From contig JAHHHR010000022.1 in assembly GCA_019359245.1 (NCBI GenBank), forward strand, positions 49,485-113,484: DNA of 64,000 bases. The letters run 5' to 3'. Origin of the DNA: Nostoc desertorum CM1-VF14 (GTDB lineage: Bacteria; Cyanobacteriota; Cyanobacteriia; Cyanobacteriales; Nostocaceae). The notes beneath the pieces are model-generated. The model worked only from the letters and a program-made list of their open reading frames with translations, was not told the DNA's origin and ran no database searches. Positions 7,855-17,255 of the stretch are shown here, one piece after another (within the stretch, counting starts at the first letter, position 1; each line of letters opens with the position of its first letter). Position numbers and translations under genes: made by a program.

Positions 7855-9078
7855 TCACCTTTTCATCAAAGGAACCGTAGAGCCAACAAAGTTAATTTCT
7901 TTAGCAGCTTTAAGTCCAGATTCTAATGCTCCTTGAAGCCAGCCTCTCGTCTTGGAAGTATGTTCTCCAGCGAAATAAATCTTTCCTTCTGACTTCCCTA
8001 ATTCCGGAAATAGTTTCTTTTCCTGTTCATCTGTTGGATAGGCCCAGCCTCCTTTTGACCAGATATCTTTTGTCCATGAATAAAAGTGTGATTGCACAGA
8101 GTAATTACTTACCCCAGGCAAAAACTTCTCCCAATGCTGGAGCAATTTTGCCTGTTGAGCTTTGCCTTCAAAAGCATCCATCTCAAGAGCTTTTTTTCCT
8201 TTGAGATAGGCATGAAGAATACCTGTCTTTTCAGGTTTATCCCAAGTAGTATGCCACAGTTCTTCATCCTCAAAAAATCCCCAGCCATTTAAGTTATCCT
8301 TTTCCCAGAAACGATTAGGGAATTTCACAAAGCCACGGGTTGCTTCTCGATAGTTATATCCTCCTGCCGCAGCCTGTTTTTTTGCCGGAGATAGCTCAGG
8401 TGAAAAAGTAATTTGATTTAAAACAGTTAACGGGACAGTACACAATACACAATCAGCAAGATATCGTTGCCCTGATAAGCACGATACTTCGACACCATTA
8501 GATGTTTGTACAATCCGAGCAACAGGCTCATCAAGTTTAATTTTTCTAGTCAATGCTTGGGCAAATGCTTGGGGAAGTAGATCAAATCCATCCGTTAGTT
8601 TTTGAATATCTTGGGGACGCATTTGTGGTTGATTTTGAAATAGTTCTTTCGCTGTGAATAATAGACGTTTTCCGTCTTTCATCGTGAGATATTTCCCATC
8701 TGTCGGCGCAAACTGTGAAAGTCTTAAACCAAAATGTTTGATGTAACCAAGAGTTAAATGATGATCTGATGGGATTCTGGCCGCTCCAAGTTCTACTAAA
8801 TCCTCTCCTTGGAAAGCTCCTCGCAGAGTTAAAATTCTACCACCGACACGTTTCCTTGCTTCTAAAACGGTGACATCATGACCAGCTGCTGTTAATTCAT
8901 ACGCTGCTACTAAACCGGAAAGACCTGCACCGACAATAAGCACCTTTTGACGCGGCAATCCTTTGGGCAAAGCGCCGGGGGAAGGTGGTTTTTGAGCAAG
9001 TACTTGATCGTAAGTGATAGTTGCGGCGATCGCGAGAGTACTCCGCAATAAAAACTGACGGCGATTTAGGTTGAACAT
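7855..9078 (-). CDS. FAD-dependent amine oxidase, Tat-exported
   Basis: 407 residues. The N-terminus NRRQFLLRSTLAIAATITY is a twin-arginine signal, so the folded flavoprotein is probably exported to the periplasm. After it comes the FAD dinucleotide fold KVLIVGAGLSGLVAAYELTA with GHDVTVLEARKRVGGRI, the flavin monoamine oxidase/L-amino acid oxidase signature. The C-terminal IYFAGEHTS near residue 370 closes the FAD site. Family enzymes oxidise amines or amino acids, releasing ammonia and hydrogen peroxide. About 407 residues is slightly short, mainly in the substrate domain. Substrate unknown. It converges on the DUF4336 gene and is unlinked to transport genes. Confidence 0.87.
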   Translation of the reverse strand: MFNLNRRQFLLRSTLAIAATITYDQVLAQKPPSPGALPKGLPRQKVLIVGAGLSGLVAAYELTAAGHDVTVLEARKRVGGRILTLRGAFQGEDLVELGAARIPSDHHLTLGYIKHFGLRLSQFAPTDGKYLTMKDGKRLLFTAKELFQNQPQMRPQDIQKLTDGFDLLPQAFAQALTRKIKLDEPVARIVQTSNGVEVSCLSGQRYLADCVLCTVPLTVLNQITFSPELSPAKKQAAAGGYNYREATRGFVKFPNRFWEKDNLNGWGFFEDEELWHTTWDKPEKTGILHAYLKGKKALEMDAFEGKAQQAKLLQHWEKFLPGVSNYSVQSHFYSWTKDIWSKGGWAYPTDEQEKKLFPELGKSEGKIYFAGEHTSKTRGWLQGALESGLKAAKEINFVGSTVPLMKR

Positions 9079-9226
9079 AGAGGCGGAACTAGTGATTGGG
9101 GAAGGACAGCAATTTAGGGTATTCTTATTTCCTCGGCTAAATAAAGCTACAAATGTACAGAATAAGATTCCAGACTGAATATAGCAGTGTCAGTAGATTT
9201 ACAATAGTAATTCGCTTAAGCAGGTC

Positions 9227-10561
9227 TTAACGTTTGATCCCCTTAAACCTTTCTTGCGCCGCCTGAAACGCTTCTTGCATCACCAACTGAATTCTTTGGG
9301 GATCGGGTTTTTTACCTCCCATTAAATCACCAAAGTAAACACAGGCTGCTTCACCTAATGCCCAGGTATAGGCAGCTGCCCAAGAGGCTGCGATCGCACT
9401 ACCAAAACCTGGTATAAATTTTATTAACTCTCGTGCAATTGCCTGTGCTAAAAAACCACCTGCGATCGCACTCACAACGCCTCCCGCCTGAGATGGAGTA
9501 ACTGTTTGCCCATATAATTTACCCAACAGTCCCACCATTGACACTTGCAATGCAGTGAGTACTGGCATTGTAGCAAATGGCAAAGGTACAGCCGCCAGGG
9601 TGGCAGACATAATTGAAAATGGCAAAATATAACGGCGTGCAGCATCTCGGTAAAGATTACCAAGTTGCTTCCCAGTTTCTTCTTGATCTAATAGTTGATA
9701 AATCGCCTGGGCTTCTGCTTCTGGGAGTAGTTCTGCTAAGGAATCTCGCAGTGCTTCTAAGCCATAAAATACCGGATTATAACCATCTTCTTCTAAAGTA
9801 AAGTCAATGAGTACAGAGCGATCGCTGATTCCTACGAAGGCTTGCTGTATTGCGGCAAATGCGCGGTTAACTTCTTGATAATCTGGTGGATAGGCAGGAT
9901 GGTCGACGGTATCAAGAGGATAAACCTCATGCAAGCAAGTAACTACCAGCAAACAGGGAATATTTGGATACTTCTGGCGCAACTGTTGAGCAATTTGTCG
10001 TAGCGTGTCAGTTGCAAAATCATTGATTTTGACGGTGAGAAGGAGGATTCTAGCGGAACGAGTCTCCTTTTTTAAATCACCAACTAATTCCTGAATAATT
10101 AATTGAGTATCTTGTTTAACATCACCCAACCCGACTGTATCAGTAAAAATCAGCAACGGCAGGTCATTGGAAGGATAAGCATAGCGCTCTGTATTTTGCG
10201 TGTGAGGACGAAATCCCTGACCGACAATTTCAGCAGAAACTCCCGTCAATCCCCGGACAATTGAACTTTTTCCAGCTTGGGGTTTACCAATCAGCAGTGC
10301 TTCAGTAGTTGGGAGTTCGGCTCGAACTTTCTCTAAAATCTCTGCAACCTGAGTTTCGCTCACACTAAACCATCCAACAAGCGTCTGTGCTACTTGTTCT
10401 ACGGGTAAGAGTTCTGTTAGATGTGTTGTTGCTTTGCTCCAGACACCAGCAATGCGGTTTGTCCAGGAATTATCGACCGATTTGGTAGTTGCTCCCTTGG
10501 TCGGTTCACTCAATTGCTGAGAATCAGTTGACGGTGAGTCAGGATCACGTTGCTCAGTCAT
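9227..10561 (-). CDS. GTPase with DUF697-like C-terminal membrane region (YcjF/Era-like)
   Basis: 444 residues from ATG 10561 (GGATAGAA upstream); an ATG at 10594 would add eleven residues. The G domain shows G1 GKPQAGKSS (about 92-100) and G3 DTVGLGD. G4 is degenerate (TCLHE where NKxD is expected), so guanine specificity may be altered. The C-terminal third (LPFSIMSATLAAVPLPFATM, then GGVVSAIAGGFLAQAIAREL) is glycine/alanine-rich and membrane-active, as in the DUF697 group. A related protein lies at 19369-20922, but with a canonical NKTD. Role in membrane or stress processes is inferred only. Confidence 0.78.
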   Translation of the reverse strand: MTEQRDPDSPSTDSQQLSEPTKGATTKSVDNSWTNRIAGVWSKATTHLTELLPVEQVAQTLVGWFSVSETQVAEILEKVRAELPTTEALLIGKPQAGKSSIVRGLTGVSAEIVGQGFRPHTQNTERYAYPSNDLPLLIFTDTVGLGDVKQDTQLIIQELVGDLKKETRSARILLLTVKINDFATDTLRQIAQQLRQKYPNIPCLLVVTCLHEVYPLDTVDHPAYPPDYQEVNRAFAAIQQAFVGISDRSVLIDFTLEEDGYNPVFYGLEALRDSLAELLPEAEAQAIYQLLDQEETGKQLGNLYRDAARRYILPFSIMSATLAAVPLPFATMPVLTALQVSMVGLLGKLYGQTVTPSQAGGVVSAIAGGFLAQAIARELIKFIPGFGSAIAASWAAAYTWALGEAACVYFGDLMGGKKPDPQRIQLVMQEAFQAAQERFKGIKR

Positions 10562-10671
10562 TTCTATCCAAACGTAGAAGACCCTTTTACTCATCTTATA
10601 GCGGTTTTCAAAGGGATAACCAGTACCGTTAGTAGTGTAAATAGGTCGGCGTAAATAATTATAGTTGGGAT

Positions 10672-10858
10672 AAGGCAGGGAGCAGGGGGCAGGGAGCAGG
10701 GGGAAAGAGAGTTTGAGCCTTGTTTACTTTTTTTACACAGTTTGGTTTTATTATGCCGACTTACTTATAAACTTGGGTGATCGCGTTCTGAACACTCCGT
10801 ATGTACCAATGACCAATGACCAATGACCAATGACCAATGACCAATGACTAATGACTAA
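10672..10858. repeat. Degenerate heptanucleotide tandem repeats (STRR type)
   Basis: Two blocks: GGCAGGGAGCAGG-type units at about 10672-10703, and CCAATGA repeated about six times at 10806-10850 running to the kinase stop codon. The same two repeat types, in opposite orientation, lie at 14407-14525 on the other side of the kinase-rhomboid pair, so that pair is bracketed by matching repeats. These short tandemly repeated sequences are typical of heterocystous cyanobacteria. Confidence 0.8.
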
Positions 10859-13503
10859 TTAATCAAATCAGCGATCGCTTTCACCAATGCATCTGGATCT
10901 ACTGGTTTAGAAATATGCATTTGAAATCCTGCTGCTAATGCTTGCTGTTCATTCATTTCGCCTGCATAAGCTGTCAGAGCGATCGCTGGTACGAGTCCTC
11001 CTTGTTGAGGCGATCGCGCTCTTACTTCACGCATCAGCATATAACCGTCTGTCTTTGGCATTCCAATATCGCTAATTAAAACATCTGGTATCGATTCAGA
11101 TAGCGCTTGTAATGCCTCTTGTGCTGAAGATACGGCGGTTACTTCTACACCATAGTCTTGCAAAATAAAGGTCACTAAGTCGCGGATATCTGGTTCATCG
11201 TCCACCACCAAAATGTGAGTGTCTGAAAGTATTGGGGAATCGGCTTCACAAGGTGAAGGCTCATTTTCGTTAGACATTACCTGTTCACTTCTGGCTAAAA
11301 GCGGTAGTTCAACAGTGAAAGTGGTACCCGATCCTTCTCCAGGACTTTCTGCTTGAACATTTCCCCCATGCATTTCTATAACCTTACGCACGATCGCTAA
11401 TCCTAAACCTAGTCCACCAAATGCCCGGGTAATTGTACTATCAGCTTGGCGAAAATAATCGAACACATAAGGCAAAAACTCCGGGCTAATTCCCTTACCT
11501 GTATCGCTTACCTGAATTTGAGCTTGGTTACCAACTTCCATCAGTCGAATTTCTACCCGTCCGCCTGCTGACGTAAATTTTACCGCATTGGAAAGTAGAT
11601 TCCACACAACTTGCCCAAGCCGATTTGGGTCGCCCATCACTTGCCCTAAAGCGGGATCAAATATCCTCTGAATTTGAATTGACTTGGCTTGTGCTGCTAG
11701 TTGTATTGTCTCTAATGTTGCTTCAACCACCGTTACCAAGTTCACTGGACAGATATTCAAGTTTAATTTTCCTCGGAGGATGCGAGACACATCCAACAAA
11801 TCTTCAATTAACTGGGTTTGTAACTTGGCGTTGCGTTCAATGGTTTCCAAGGCGTGGTTAGTGGTTTTTTCATCAAAATTACGAGTCCGCAGCAATTTCG
11901 ACCACCCCAGAACGGAGTTGAGTGGGGTTCGCAGTTCATGGGAGAGAACCGCCAGAAATTCATCTTTGATTCTGTTGGCGATTTCTGCTTCTTTGCGTGC
12001 TTTCATTTCTCGTTCGAGGAGGCGATCGCATTCTTTCTCAACTGATTTGCGATCGGTAATATCCAGTACAAAAGCAACACCATTCTCTTTGGAGTCATTC
12101 AGCAAGGCTATTCCCATAACAATTGGTACTCGTTTGCCATTGCGGTGGATGTACTCCTTTTCATAAATACTGGAAACTCCAGTAGTTTGGACTTCCAAAA
12201 GGGCGCGATCGTCTAATTCCTTATACTCCACAGGAGTAATTTCTCTCCAGTTAATTTTACCCAAGGTAGCAAACTCATCATGAGTGTAGCCAGCTAGTTG
12301 GAGAAAGGCATCATTGGCATCAATAATAAAGCCATCTACATTCCAAAAAGCGACTCCGATCAAGTTAGATTCAAACAAACGCCGAAAACGCGCTTCACTT
12401 TCACGTAATGATTTTTCTGCCCGTTTGTGTTCGGTAATATCACGAGAAACTGTAATTACGCCTTGAATAGTTTGGTCGGAATTGCGTAATGGTGTAAGGA
12501 TATATTCATAATAATGCACCCCATCACGAGTAACATATTTACACTCATCTTTGATTGGCTGCCCAGTTTTCATCACAGCTTGTCGTTGATTATCTACCTG
12601 TTCTATAAGGTCTGTGGGTATATCCAGGTCTTGCAAAGTTTTTCCGACAAGATCCTGGGACTTTAAGCCTAATACCGTAGCTGCATCACGACTGACATAC
12701 TGATAGCAACCTCTGCGATTAAAGATATAAATGTGATCGACTGAGGCGGTGAGAATAGCATTTAAAATATTTGCCTGTTCTTGCACTTGGGTTGTGAGTT
12801 CACGAGTACTTTGTACTGCTTGCTTGCAAACAGTAGTTTCCATACAAACACCGATCATTCGCACCGCTTGTCCGCGATCGTTATAGACAAATTTTCCCTT
12901 AGCAGAAATCCAATGTACACTTTGGTCTGATCTAACTATGCGAAATTCATCGTTGTAGTCAGACTTTTGTTCTAAAGCGTGGGCGATCCCTTGCATTACA
13001 GATTGCCTGTCTTCAGGGTAAACGCACTTCTGAAACGTTTCGTAAGGGCTATCAAAACTACCTGGAAGCACACCAAAAAGCAATTCATAATTTTCAGACC
13101 AGATGACTTTATTGGTAACAATATTCCAATCCCACAAGCCCATCTGGGAAACCTCGAGGGCTAGCCTGAGCCGTTCTTCACTCTCCCTCAGTAACGCTTC
13201 TACCTGCTGTCTTTCTGCAATTTCTTGTTGGAGTTGCTCTAAAGTTACTGCTACATCTGTTGGCACATTCAAGACTGTGGATGCCCCTTGTTCAAGATGC
13301 CGCTTGATATCATATTCAACAGCTTGAATATGGGGATATTGTAATGCAAGTGCCAATTTTTTTTCTAGCTCTATTACTTGCTCCTCCAGCGCCGCTTGCC
13401 TTTGCTGATAAAATATTTCTGATTGCTCTAACTCAGCTACGCGCTGCCGCAGAGCTACTAATTCATCAGTGACTTTAAGGTTAATTTTATCAACATTTGA
13501 CAT
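10855..13503 (-). CDS. Hybrid sensor histidine kinase with three PAS domains and a receiver
   Basis: 882 residues from ATG 13503 (a GTG three codons earlier is possible). Order: N-terminal coiled coil (about 1-115), PAS with PAC (WDWNIVTNKVIWSENYELLF, about 125-235), a second PAS (SVDHIYIFNRRGCYQYVS), a third PAS (FESNLIGVAFWNVDGFII), then HisKA with the phospho-histidine in LSHELRTPLN (about residue 520), HATPase with NLLSNAVKFT and GLGLGLAIV, and a C-terminal receiver beginning ILVVDDEPD (about 763) with acceptor Asp in LISDIGMP. No transmembrane segment is seen, so it is probably a cytosolic sensor. No dedicated regulator adjoins it; signal unknown. Confidence 0.92.
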   Translation of the reverse strand: MSNVDKINLKVTDELVALRQRVAELEQSEIFYQQRQAALEEQVIELEKKLALALQYPHIQAVEYDIKRHLEQGASTVLNVPTDVAVTLEQLQQEIAERQQVEALLRESEERLRLALEVSQMGLWDWNIVTNKVIWSENYELLFGVLPGSFDSPYETFQKCVYPEDRQSVMQGIAHALEQKSDYNDEFRIVRSDQSVHWISAKGKFVYNDRGQAVRMIGVCMETTVCKQAVQSTRELTTQVQEQANILNAILTASVDHIYIFNRRGCYQYVSRDAATVLGLKSQDLVGKTLQDLDIPTDLIEQVDNQRQAVMKTGQPIKDECKYVTRDGVHYYEYILTPLRNSDQTIQGVITVSRDITEHKRAEKSLRESEARFRRLFESNLIGVAFWNVDGFIIDANDAFLQLAGYTHDEFATLGKINWREITPVEYKELDDRALLEVQTTGVSSIYEKEYIHRNGKRVPIVMGIALLNDSKENGVAFVLDITDRKSVEKECDRLLEREMKARKEAEIANRIKDEFLAVLSHELRTPLNSVLGWSKLLRTRNFDEKTTNHALETIERNAKLQTQLIEDLLDVSRILRGKLNLNICPVNLVTVVEATLETIQLAAQAKSIQIQRIFDPALGQVMGDPNRLGQVVWNLLSNAVKFTSAGGRVEIRLMEVGNQAQIQVSDTGKGISPEFLPYVFDYFRQADSTITRAFGGLGLGLAIVRKVIEMHGGNVQAESPGEGSGTTFTVELPLLARSEQVMSNENEPSPCEADSPILSDTHILVVDDEPDIRDLVTFILQDYGVEVTAVSSAQEALQALSESIPDVLISDIGMPKTDGYMLMREVRARSPQQGGLVPAIALTAYAGEMNEQQALAAGFQMHISKPVDPDALVKAIADLIN

Positions 13504-13698
13504 CTTGCACACTGCTTATAACTAAACAATACCGATTTGAAGAGTAGGCATCCCCTAGCTTTAACAGTATGGATTTTCAATCTCAAAAATGTAATCCATC
13601 AAAAGGCGTATAGGGTTTTACCCAAAAGACACCCTCTGATATTAAGAGCTATGTCTGATGACAAGACACTTTGCATCCAGTGGTGATTTAATAACAAG

Positions 13699-14400
13699 TT
13701 ATCTCTTCAAACGCATAAAAGCTGCACCCATCAATAATCCCACAACCTGTCCCCAGAAGACAACACCCGAATGGTTTACGCCAACAGGAGGAATATTTAA
13801 ACTGCCGATGCCATAAAATAATTGTTGCACAAACCACCAAAATAAATAGAAAAAAGCTGGAAGTTCGATTGGGATATACAAGATTACTAGCGGCAAAATT
13901 GTGTCAATTTTAGCTTTAGGAAACTTCATAATATATGCTCCTAAAACAGCTGCGATCGCACCATTGCCCCCAATTAATGGTACTGTCAAACTTGGTTCAG
14001 CTAGAATTTGTACTACTCCTATGATCGCGCCAGCAGCCAGATAAAATCCTAGATAACGCCTATGTCCCATAATATTCTCAACAGTCTTCCCAAAAACCCA
14101 TAAAAATAACAGATTTCCCAATATCTGGCTAAAACTGCCATGTAGAAATATTGCAACAAATAGTGAAATTGAGCGCCAAATTACAATTATCCAAGCAGCA
14201 GAGATATTGTAAACGAATGCATTTGTAATTGCTCCGCTAATCTGGGCTGGAACTACACCCCAAATATTAACAAAATAGCCTAATCCACCACTAAGTTCTA
14301 GTTGGAGTTCCCATAAAAATACGCCAACATTAATACCAATCAGCCAGTAATTAATAATCGGTTTATTCCGACAACGAATATTATCACTAATAGGAATCAT
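13699..14400 (-). CDS. Rhomboid-family membrane protein, catalytic residues missing
   Basis: 233 residues with about six hydrophobic segments. The rhomboid framework is clear: HGSFSQILGNLLFLWVFG (87-104), GHRRYLGFYLAAG (112-124), PLIGGNGAIAAVLGAYIMKF (141-160). Active rhomboid proteases need Ser in GxSG and His in the sixth helix. Here the serine position is Asn146 (GGNG), the helix-6 histidine position is Gln218 (FWGQVVG), and the HxxxN motif reads QxxxN (Gln92, Asn96). All three changes point to a pseudoprotease that binds membrane proteins without cutting, like iRhoms in principle. The frame is intact, so it is maintained. It starts at ATG 14400 and follows the kinase gene's strand, 196 bp upstream of it. 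Confidence 0.8.
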   Translation of the reverse strand: MIPISDNIRCRNKPIINYWLIGINVGVFLWELQLELSGGLGYFVNIWGVVPAQISGAITNAFVYNISAAWIIVIWRSISLFVAIFLHGSFSQILGNLLFLWVFGKTVENIMGHRRYLGFYLAAGAIIGVVQILAEPSLTVPLIGGNGAIAAVLGAYIMKFPKAKIDTILPLVILYIPIELPAFFYLFWWFVQQLFYGIGSLNIPPVGVNHSGVVFWGQVVGLLMGAAFMRLKR

Positions 14401-14406
14401 ATAAAT

Positions 14407-14525
14407 TAGTCATTAGTCATTGGTCATTGGTCATTAGTTATTCTCCCCCTGCCTCCCCTGCCTCCCCTGCCTCCCCTGCTCCCTGCTCCCTGCTCCCTGC
14501 CCCCTGCCCCCTGCCTACCCTACTC
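14407..14525. repeat. Heptanucleotide tandem repeats (STRR), two kinds
   Basis: First a block of (C)ATTGGT / CATTAGT heptamers at about 14408-14438, then about ten CTCCCTG/CCCCCTG heptamers at 14443-14515. Both types mirror those at 10672-10858. They separate the divergent rhomboid-like and Ser/Thr kinase genes, so any promoters there are squeezed into about 60 bp near 14525-14584. Confidence 0.85.
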
Positions 14526-14584
14526 CCCCTTAACGTGTGGCAAGATTGAAATCAGATCGCATCGCACTTAATTAGGCAAACGAG

Positions 14585-16720
14585 ATGCTGGGAAACACAC
14601 TTGTAGGAAGATACCAAATTATTAGTCATTTAGGAGGTGGGGGTTTTGGTGAAACTTTTGTGGCTTGTGATACCCAATTACCCGGTTCACCTCCATGTGT
14701 TGTTAAGAAACTTAAACCCCAGGCAAGTGATCCCGTAACTTTGGAGACAGCTAGGCGTTTATTTGATACAGAAGCACAAGTTCTGTATAAATTAGGAACT
14801 CACGATCGCATTCCCCAACTTTTAGCTTACTTTGAGGAAAACGCCGAATTTTATCTCGTACAGGAATTGATCGAAGGTCATGATCTGAGTCAAGAATTAA
14901 TCCCAGGTAAAACCCTTAGTCAAGACGAAGTAATTCCACTTTTACAAGAACTTTTGGCAATTTTAGAATTTGTCCATCAACAGAATGTAATTCATCGTGA
15001 TGTCAATCCGCGAAATATCCTCAGACGCCACCCAGATGGCAAACTAATCTTAATTGATTTTGGTGCAGTTAAACAAATAGCTACTCAAGTTATTACTCCC
15101 CAAGGTCAAACACAAGCTACTGTCGCTATAGGCACGCCTGGATATATTCCTGGTGAACAAGCTCATGGTACGCCAAAATTAAGCAGTGATATCTATGCTG
15201 TGGGAATAATTGCTATTCAAGCTCTCACTGGATTATCAGCAGAGGAAATAGAAAAAGATGATGATACTAATGAAATTATCTGGCACAAGCAAGCTACGGT
15301 AACGCCAGAATTCGCCCAATTCATAGATAAGATGGTGTGCTACGACTTTCGGCAACGTTATCCTTCGGCAACGGTAGCATTACAAGCTCTGAAAGAGTTA
15401 ACACAACCACCCCCCCAGACAATTGCATTAACTCCTATTTCTTTACCAAAAAATATAAACAAACCTCAACCGAAAAAAGGAATGTTGGGTAAAGTTTTAC
15501 TAACAATATTTTTAATTAGTGTTAGCGGAATAGCATCAATATTAATTTTAAATCATATTAATTCAAATAACGCCATAGAATTATCCAAGCAAGGAAATAC
15601 GCTTTTTGACTTGCAACGTTATCAAGACGCATTAGAAGTATATGAAAAAGCTGTTAATGTTAGACCAGATTATGCTCAAGGATGGAATGGTCAAGGAAAA
15701 GCGTTATCTAAATTAAAAAAATACAAAGATGCGCTAGCGGCATATGATAAAGCAATTCAAATTCAGCCAGATTATTTTGAAGCTTGGAGTGGGCGAGGCT
15801 TTGTATTAGGAAGCTTACAGCGATATCAAGAAGCGATCGCTTCTTTTGACAAAGCTTTAGAATTAGATAATAAAAATTCAGAAATCTGGAATGCTAAGGG
15901 TGAAGCTTTCAGTAACTTAAAGCAATATGATCAAGCAATTCAAGCTTATGAAAAAGCAATCGAATTAAAATCAGATAATTACGAAGCTTGGTACAAGAAA
16001 GGATTAGCTTTACAAAATTCTAAGCGATATGAAGAAGCGATCGCAGCCTACGAAAAAGTTGTTGATTTAAAACCAGACTACGAGGAAGCTTGGTATAATT
16101 GGGGAAATGCTCTAGTCAATTTGCGACGCTACAAAGACGCATTTACAGCTTATGATAGAGCTGTACAATACAAGCCAAATTATTATCAAGCCTGGTTTTC
16201 AAGAGGTAATGTACTGCTCAATTTACAACGTTATCCAGAGGCAGTTGAATCTTTTAATCAAGTAATTAAATACAATCCTGGCAACTATCAAGCATGGTAT
16301 AATATGGGCTGGTCGCTGCATCAAACTCAACGCTATGAAGAAGCAGTAAAAGCTTATAACAAAGCAGCCACACTTAAGCAAAAAGACTATCAACTCTGGT
16401 ACAATTTAGGGAATTCACAATACAATTTGCAAAAATATGAAGATGCGATCGCGTCTTATAACAAGGCAGTTCGTTATAAACCAGACCATTCTGAAAGCTG
16501 GTATAGCAGAGGCAATGCTCTACTAAATTTGAATCGTTTTAAAGATGCGATCGCATCTTACGATCAAGCAATAAAATACAAGCCTAATTACCAACAAGCA
16601 ATAGACGCTCGCAATCAAGCCCAAATTCAACTACAGGGTGAAATATCAAAGCCTAAACCTGTAATTGTGCCAGTTCTTCCATTTCCTAATGCTACTAAGT
16701 CACCGCAAACTACACCCTAG
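14585..16720 (+). CDS. Membrane-anchored Ser/Thr protein kinase with TPR repeats
   Basis: 711 residues. Kinase domain 1-275: glycine loop LGGGGFGETF (16-25), ATP lysine in CVVKKLK (Lys41), catalytic loop HRDVNPRN (137-144), DFG (158-160), GTPGYIPGEQ (183-192). The catalytic loop normally reads HRDxKPxN; here the lysine is Asn141, which may lower phosphotransfer. One transmembrane helix at about 301-323, then about ten cyanobacterial TPRs (330-670) that would lie outside the cytosol if the kinase is inside. The proline-rich tail ends the protein. A sensing or scaffold role for the TPR part is inferred. It converges on a second kinase gene at 17256-19019. Confidence 0.9.
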   Translation: MLGNTLVGRYQIISHLGGGGFGETFVACDTQLPGSPPCVVKKLKPQASDPVTLETARRLFDTEAQVLYKLGTHDRIPQLLAYFEENAEFYLVQELIEGHDLSQELIPGKTLSQDEVIPLLQELLAILEFVHQQNVIHRDVNPRNILRRHPDGKLILIDFGAVKQIATQVITPQGQTQATVAIGTPGYIPGEQAHGTPKLSSDIYAVGIIAIQALTGLSAEEIEKDDDTNEIIWHKQATVTPEFAQFIDKMVCYDFRQRYPSATVALQALKELTQPPPQTIALTPISLPKNINKPQPKKGMLGKVLLTIFLISVSGIASILILNHINSNNAIELSKQGNTLFDLQRYQDALEVYEKAVNVRPDYAQGWNGQGKALSKLKKYKDALAAYDKAIQIQPDYFEAWSGRGFVLGSLQRYQEAIASFDKALELDNKNSEIWNAKGEAFSNLKQYDQAIQAYEKAIELKSDNYEAWYKKGLALQNSKRYEEAIAAYEKVVDLKPDYEEAWYNWGNALVNLRRYKDAFTAYDRAVQYKPNYYQAWFSRGNVLLNLQRYPEAVESFNQVIKYNPGNYQAWYNMGWSLHQTQRYEEAVKAYNKAATLKQKDYQLWYNLGNSQYNLQKYEDAIASYNKAVRYKPDHSESWYSRGNALLNLNRFKDAIASYDQAIKYKPNYQQAIDARNQAQIQLQGEISKPKPVIVPVLPFPNATKSPQTTP

Positions 16721-17255
16721 AGCATCGATTCAGTAATCAAAAACACTTCGCGGCAAAAGAGAATCAAGATTTAGAGCCAGTTAAAGCACTGCCCAAACCA
16801 GTCTTCAAGTTGGATTTATCCTCTTTTCCCGCACTCTCTTGAAAAATTGCAATTACTCTAACTTCGCACGAGTCCTCTCCTACCATGCCTGATAGACATA
16901 AACTCCACCCACATCGTCTCTATTTAACGGGCCTATTTTTTTGCGGGTGGTTTTTGAGGCGAAGGTAGGATTTTGCCTGAAAATACTTGCAGTGCATCAG
17001 TGAGAGGTTAAAATTAAGTGTTTTTTGTCAATCAGTTAAAATACTCAAGATAGTTTAATAACAATGATAATCGTGTGTTGGGAGAGGGTAAGAGGCGAGC
17101 GTCGCTCGCCTCTTACCTATCATTATCTTTAAAGTTTTTGACTGAGCGCTTTTTAATTGAATATACCAGACACGTAAGGGCACAATAGATTATGCCCTTA
17201 CTTGCATTTTAAAATTGGTATATGTAACAACCCCTTTATCTAAAAACTGCTGTAA
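16721..17255. other. Convergent intergenic region, 535 bp
   Basis: Lies between the stop codons of two convergent kinase genes. No gene is seen. It holds the strong hairpin at 17087-17117, and a weaker possible hairpin CCACCC (near 16897) with GGGTGG followed by TTTTT (near 16945-16955), which may end the plus-strand kinase transcript. Confidence 0.6.
17087..17117. terminator. Strong hairpin between convergent kinase genes
   Basis: GGTAAGAGGCGAGC at 17087-17100 pairs exactly with GCTCGCCTCTTACC at 17104-17117 over a 3-base loop. Outer bases AATGATA and TATCATT extend the pairing. Placed between two convergent stops it is probably a bidirectional terminator, although no T-run directly follows. 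Confidence 0.6.

Noticed and set aside
11684..12166. 160-codon plus-strand frame inside the hybrid kinase gene
   Set aside because: Antisense shadow of HisKA/PAS coding sequence, Ser/Arg-rich without family resemblance.
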